A stretch of 64,000 bases of DNA. Origin: Epiperipatus broadwayi (Eukaryota; Onychophora; Udeonychophora; Euonychophora; Peripatidae). Position 1 is the stretch's first letter. The number at the start of each line of letters is the position of its first letter. A program made the position numbers and the translations under genes. The stretch covers positions 21,780,900 to 21,844,899 of the forward strand of contig JAQFVV010012394.1 in the NCBI GenBank assembly GCA_028023455.1, written 5' to 3'. The notes under the pieces were generated by a model that saw only the letters and a program-made list of their open reading frames with translations, made no database searches and was not told the origin of the DNA. Positions 60,883-64,000 of this stretch are shown one piece after another.

Positions 60883-61358
60883 ATATTTATCTGTGTGCTA
60901 TTACCAACAATTGGAATATTTAAATAAAGTTAGTTTTTTTCTAAAGATATTGTTCAATACTTGTATTAGATTATGGAAATAGTCCAAACAACAAATATAA
61001 TCAAATTCTGTATGGACTGATTTTAAAGCATACTTCTAAAAATACTAATAAGAACAGTAACGAAATTAAAAAACTGATTAAATGTTAATTTTTTTCCTGG
61101 ATTTGCATTTTGGTGAGTTGTTCCTTTGGAATTACAGTAAGTGTGTGTGTTTTATATCTCAACTTTCCTTCAACTAATGGACTAATCCAGATTCCATCTT
61201 ATTTTGATTGAGCATTAACTGTACAGACCAATAGATATAGGAATAATTAAGATATATCCAATGACGAAAGTGTGCTGCTGTGTGATGACGCTCGATAGTT
61301 AGCTTATATTCATGTGTATACAAAAAGCATGAAAAAGCAATTTACTTGATTATGACAT

Positions 61359-61518
61359 TTAATAGCAGACAGGATAATTGTTGGGATGGTTTGCCTTCAT
61401 ATACGGCAGATACATGACTTTGGCCATATCATATTCAGTAGCCAATGTACTTATTTCGTAAACTTCTAGATGATGTCTTATAATTTGCAGGTTTTGCAGT
61501 TCATTAGTCAGCTGCAGA
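61359..61518 (-). CDS. Candidate terminal coding exon, unknown protein
   Basis: On the minus strand, after a possible acceptor ATCACTACCAG at 61,519-61,529, one frame runs 53 codons to TAA at 61,359-61,361. It begins SLQLTNELQNLQIIRHHLEV, continues YEISTLATEYDMAK and VMYLPYMKA, and ends NHPNNYPVCY. Codon choice (CTG, CAG, GCC, AAG, GTC) is strongly biased against the AT-rich background, and the peptide looks globular and helical. The frame is open a little further upstream to about 61,573, so the acceptor could lie at another AG. I do not recognise the protein. It would be the last exon of a minus-strand gene extending past the right side. Confidence 0.5.
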
Positions 61519-62149
61519 CTGGTAGTGATGGCAAAATTGCTTTTAGCAATAAAACATCTTCAAATCTATGTTTTATGAAGATTTTGAAGAGACTCTTGGG
61601 TCATATTTGTGTATACAATATATACTTTTTTTTTTAGGAGGGTTTAAAGTGTACGCTTTCATTTTGTTAAATTTACTTTGCATTTCTTTTAATAATAATG
61701 TGAAATAAGTAAAGAAGTAATATAATTATTTTTTTATATTTTTCTGGGCACGACGATATTTAAAAAAATGTAAAACTGTTTAGCCGACAGGCTTTTATAT
61801 TTTTAAGAAATTATTATTCGAAAACGGAATTAATTTTCTCTGACCAGCACTTTCAGTATTTAATTTTATTCTAAAGAAGAGAGAAAAATAGTAATTACTC
61901 TTTCTCTAAACCATTGTCCAAATATATATTACTTTTCAAACTCTAATTATTATATCTCATTTCGAGACAAAAAGAATAATGTTATTGGATCTTTTATACC
62001 TCTAATAATATCTATATCTATTTTTGATTGTGTAATGGATGTGTGTATTTTGACATATAAAAAAAATTGTAATATGATCTGTTATGCTATTTATTAAATA
62101 TTCTGTCAAATGCTTTTGAATGTACGTGCACAGTTATTTTATATATGTT

Positions 62150-62285
62150 AAACCATTAAAAACATTAAACGATCACTTTTTCTTATGCGTGTACAAGTTT
62201 TAAACCAATAGCACTACTTCTAGCATCTATAGATTACTAAAACTCACACTAGGTGGCATTATTGTATGAAGAATGTTGTTACTAT
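62150..62285. mobile_element. Diverged copy of the foldback family, no central motif
   Basis: TTAAACCATTAAAAACATTA and GATCACTTTTTCTTATGCGT (one terminus) lead to AATAGCACTACTTCTAGCAT, CACACTAGGTGGCATTATTG and GTATGAAGAATGTTG (the other). Confidence 0.6.
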
Positions 62286-63019
62286 TTTCTACATTGTGTG
62301 ATTTGAACTCATTTATAAAAATAAATAATTGTTGTCTGTGTCATTGACTATTTAGCTTATTTGTCTCTTACTGTTTTCTGTGTATGTTGCAATGTTCTGT
62401 GGATAAATTTAAATCTATTTGAACATTCAGTTATTTGTAATTAAGATTTTTGCTTCAATAATGTTTTTGTTTTGCATGTGGAAAATGATTCGAAGAAAGG
62501 ACAAATCAAGGAGTCATATTTTACAAATATAGTAGACAATGTAGTAAATAAACAATGTAATTGTATTGACATATATAAATTATGGAAACTTAGCCATTCA
62601 TGTTGGAATATTAATGCTATGTGACTTCATGAGATTTTTTAAAAAAAAATTGTAACTGTGAAATGCTACTCAAGATGGCTTGCATTCCCGTAAGCTAGCT
62701 ATAACTACTACTGATTTTTTTTATATTGTATATTGTATGCTTATTCTAGAGTATTTTGTTTATATATATATATCTGTTATTTTTCATTTCTTTCTCTTTT
62801 CAGGGCAAACTTTTAATTATTTATTTCTTTATTTTTGGTGACTTTATGAAATCAAATTCAATAATCCCAGAATTGAATTTCTTTCAATCTTGTTTCAATT
62901 TATATAACTAGGGGGTTATTTGTAGAATTTTTATATTATACTCTAATTTGAAAAATGGATTTAATAAACAAATTTATTGAATGGAGTGTTTAAAATTATT
63001 TGAAGTAGTTTATTTATAT

Positions 63020-63092
63020 ATTAAACCACTAAACATATTTTAACAGCATAGGAAATGATGATCATGTGATGTTTAATGATTTATTATCAATC
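63020..63092. repeat. Foldback-family terminus in inverted orientation
   Basis: ATTAAACCACTAAACAT and ATGTTTAATGATTTATT flank AGCATAGGAAATGATGATCA; only terminal sequence remains. Confidence 0.5.
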
Positions 63093-63244
63093 CTGCCCAA
63101 TGGTATGAAGATGACTATAGTCATCAAAGAATCAATGACACCAAAATATATAGATGCTGAACTGAATTCAGATCTATATGACTATACAAGTGAATGATCT
63201 TGGATTGAAAACATTCTATTTTCATTTTGGACTCATATCTTTGG

Positions 63245-63475
63245 TAAAAGATGTCTGCTAGAAGGTTGCATTAGATCCTAAGATCTAGGTGCAGTGCTCT
63301 CAGCTCCAAATCTCTTCACTGATAAAAGTCAGAAGCTAGAAACTAGTCTGGGAATATTGTATGAGTGGGTACAAGATAGAGATTTTATGCACAAACCTTC
63401 TTGCATCCCTTAATTACTCTGAATTGTGCTGGGTGGCACTACTGTGTGGAGAGTTTTGCCTCTGTTTATTTATAT
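63245..63475 (+). mobile_element. Foldback-family copy, right arm with hammerhead
   Basis: It starts inside the left arm (CTAGAAGGTTGCATTAGATC), then GTGCAGTGCTCTCAGCTCCA, the motif at 63,313-63,355, and the right arm TACAAGATAGAGATTTTATG to GTGTGGAGAGTTTTGCC. Confidence 0.72.
63313..63355 (+). ncRNA. Hammerhead-type motif with G8 changed
   Basis: CTTCA, CTGATAA (63,319-63,325; G8 to A), weak stem II, GAA, ACTAGT, C, TGGGA. The G8 change predicts loss of activity. Confidence 0.55.
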
Positions 63476-64000
63476 ATAACTAATAGAACTTATATTTAAC
63501 TCTTTGTGCATCATTTAGATTATTTTCTAATGTTTTACATGTTACCATATTGATAAAAAAAGTTGACCAATCTTAGCCCAACACATTTCAGTCTTGATTC
63601 TTTGCAGATGTCTTAAAAATGATCAATACACAAATTAATTTAAATAATACTGCTGTGCTCAATTTAATGTTTACATGTTTAAATTAATGATAAATTTGAT
63701 GCAGCTTTATATCAAATAGTGTAATATTAGCATGCAAAACTCATTGTCTCACAAAAAAACTCATATATCTAAATATGAAAAATACTTTAACAGCATTGTG
63801 AATATATTTAACAAGTGTTATTTACTTTTCCTGCATCATCAAAAGGTTTTTTTTTACATTTTTATAGCATTTAATTGTATTGATAAAATATCTGCATAAA
63901 TGGTAACGTACAAAATTACAAAAAGTGTACGAATCACTTCATTCAATTACATATTTATGGTGTTGTTAACTTATATGTTTACATATATACAGTGTATGTA

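Larger units (their letters stand above)
60530..60937. mobile_element. 400-bp palindrome combining tRNA-like sequence and hammerhead motifs
   Basis: The outer ends are ACTTTATTTAAATATTCC and its complement. The arms run inward through a hammerhead-like motif (CTGAAGAAGAGAGGAG and its mirror) and then a tRNA-like sequence, meeting at about 60,750. The left arm has the whole tRNA-like body on the minus strand; the right arm repeats it without the 5' quarter. Noncoding. Confidence 0.75.

Overview
This looks like a repeat-dense, strongly AT-rich stretch of an animal nuclear genome. There are no bacterial-style gene blocks. I see isolated short coding exons with splice signals, several clades of retrotransposon fossils, tRNA-derived SINEs, foldback elements and microsatellites. 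The mix (RTE and other LINEs, a Penelope-like element with GIY-YIG, tRNA-derived repeats, many hammerhead-type motifs) fits an invertebrate. I lean towards a lophotrochozoan such as a mollusc, but the sequence does not prove this.

Host-gene signal is thin. The best candidate is a first coding exon at 28,386-28,594 (+) that ends in a clean splice donor. Three short blocks with GC-richer codon use look like terminal coding exons: 3,342-3,455 (+), 42,376-42,543 (-) and 61,359-61,518 (-). I could not identify any of these four proteins.

Mobile elements, left to right: a foldback element (611-1,276); an RTE 3' end (2,200-2,772, -); a hAT-type MITE with an 8-bp target duplication (3,874-4,287); a Penelope-like element flanked by its own inverted 3' end (10,207-12,078); a tandem array of tRNA-like units (15,292-15,752); a 2.5-kb decayed LINE (16,983-19,451, -); fragments of a second LINE family (20.8-24.3 kb); an RTE copy carrying a nested SINE and a nested foldback element (26.15-27.18 kb); further RTE copies at 30.9, 37.1, 43.4, 51.7 and 58.8 kb; a second Penelope RT fragment (49.2 kb, -); and a tRNA-containing palindrome (60.5-60.9 kb).

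The most striking layer is a set of at least twenty hammerhead-ribozyme-like motifs: the CTGANGA box, a stem II hairpin, GAA, a short self-complementary stem III, then a NUH cleavage triplet, with a matching stem I. Seven have every core position: 29,885 (-), 30,045 (+), 36,022 (-), 46,696 (+), 47,346 (+), 50,762 (-) and 56,276 (-). Most lie in short palindromic elements with one motif per arm, on opposite strands. The Penelope-like element has decayed versions at the same relative place in both inverted arms. That links the motifs to Penelope-type terminal repeats or retrozyme-like non-autonomous elements and makes this window a dense fossil bed of such elements. Self-cleavage is predicted from secondary structure only.

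The rest is AT-rich intergenic or intronic sequence with microsatellites, in which I see no genes.
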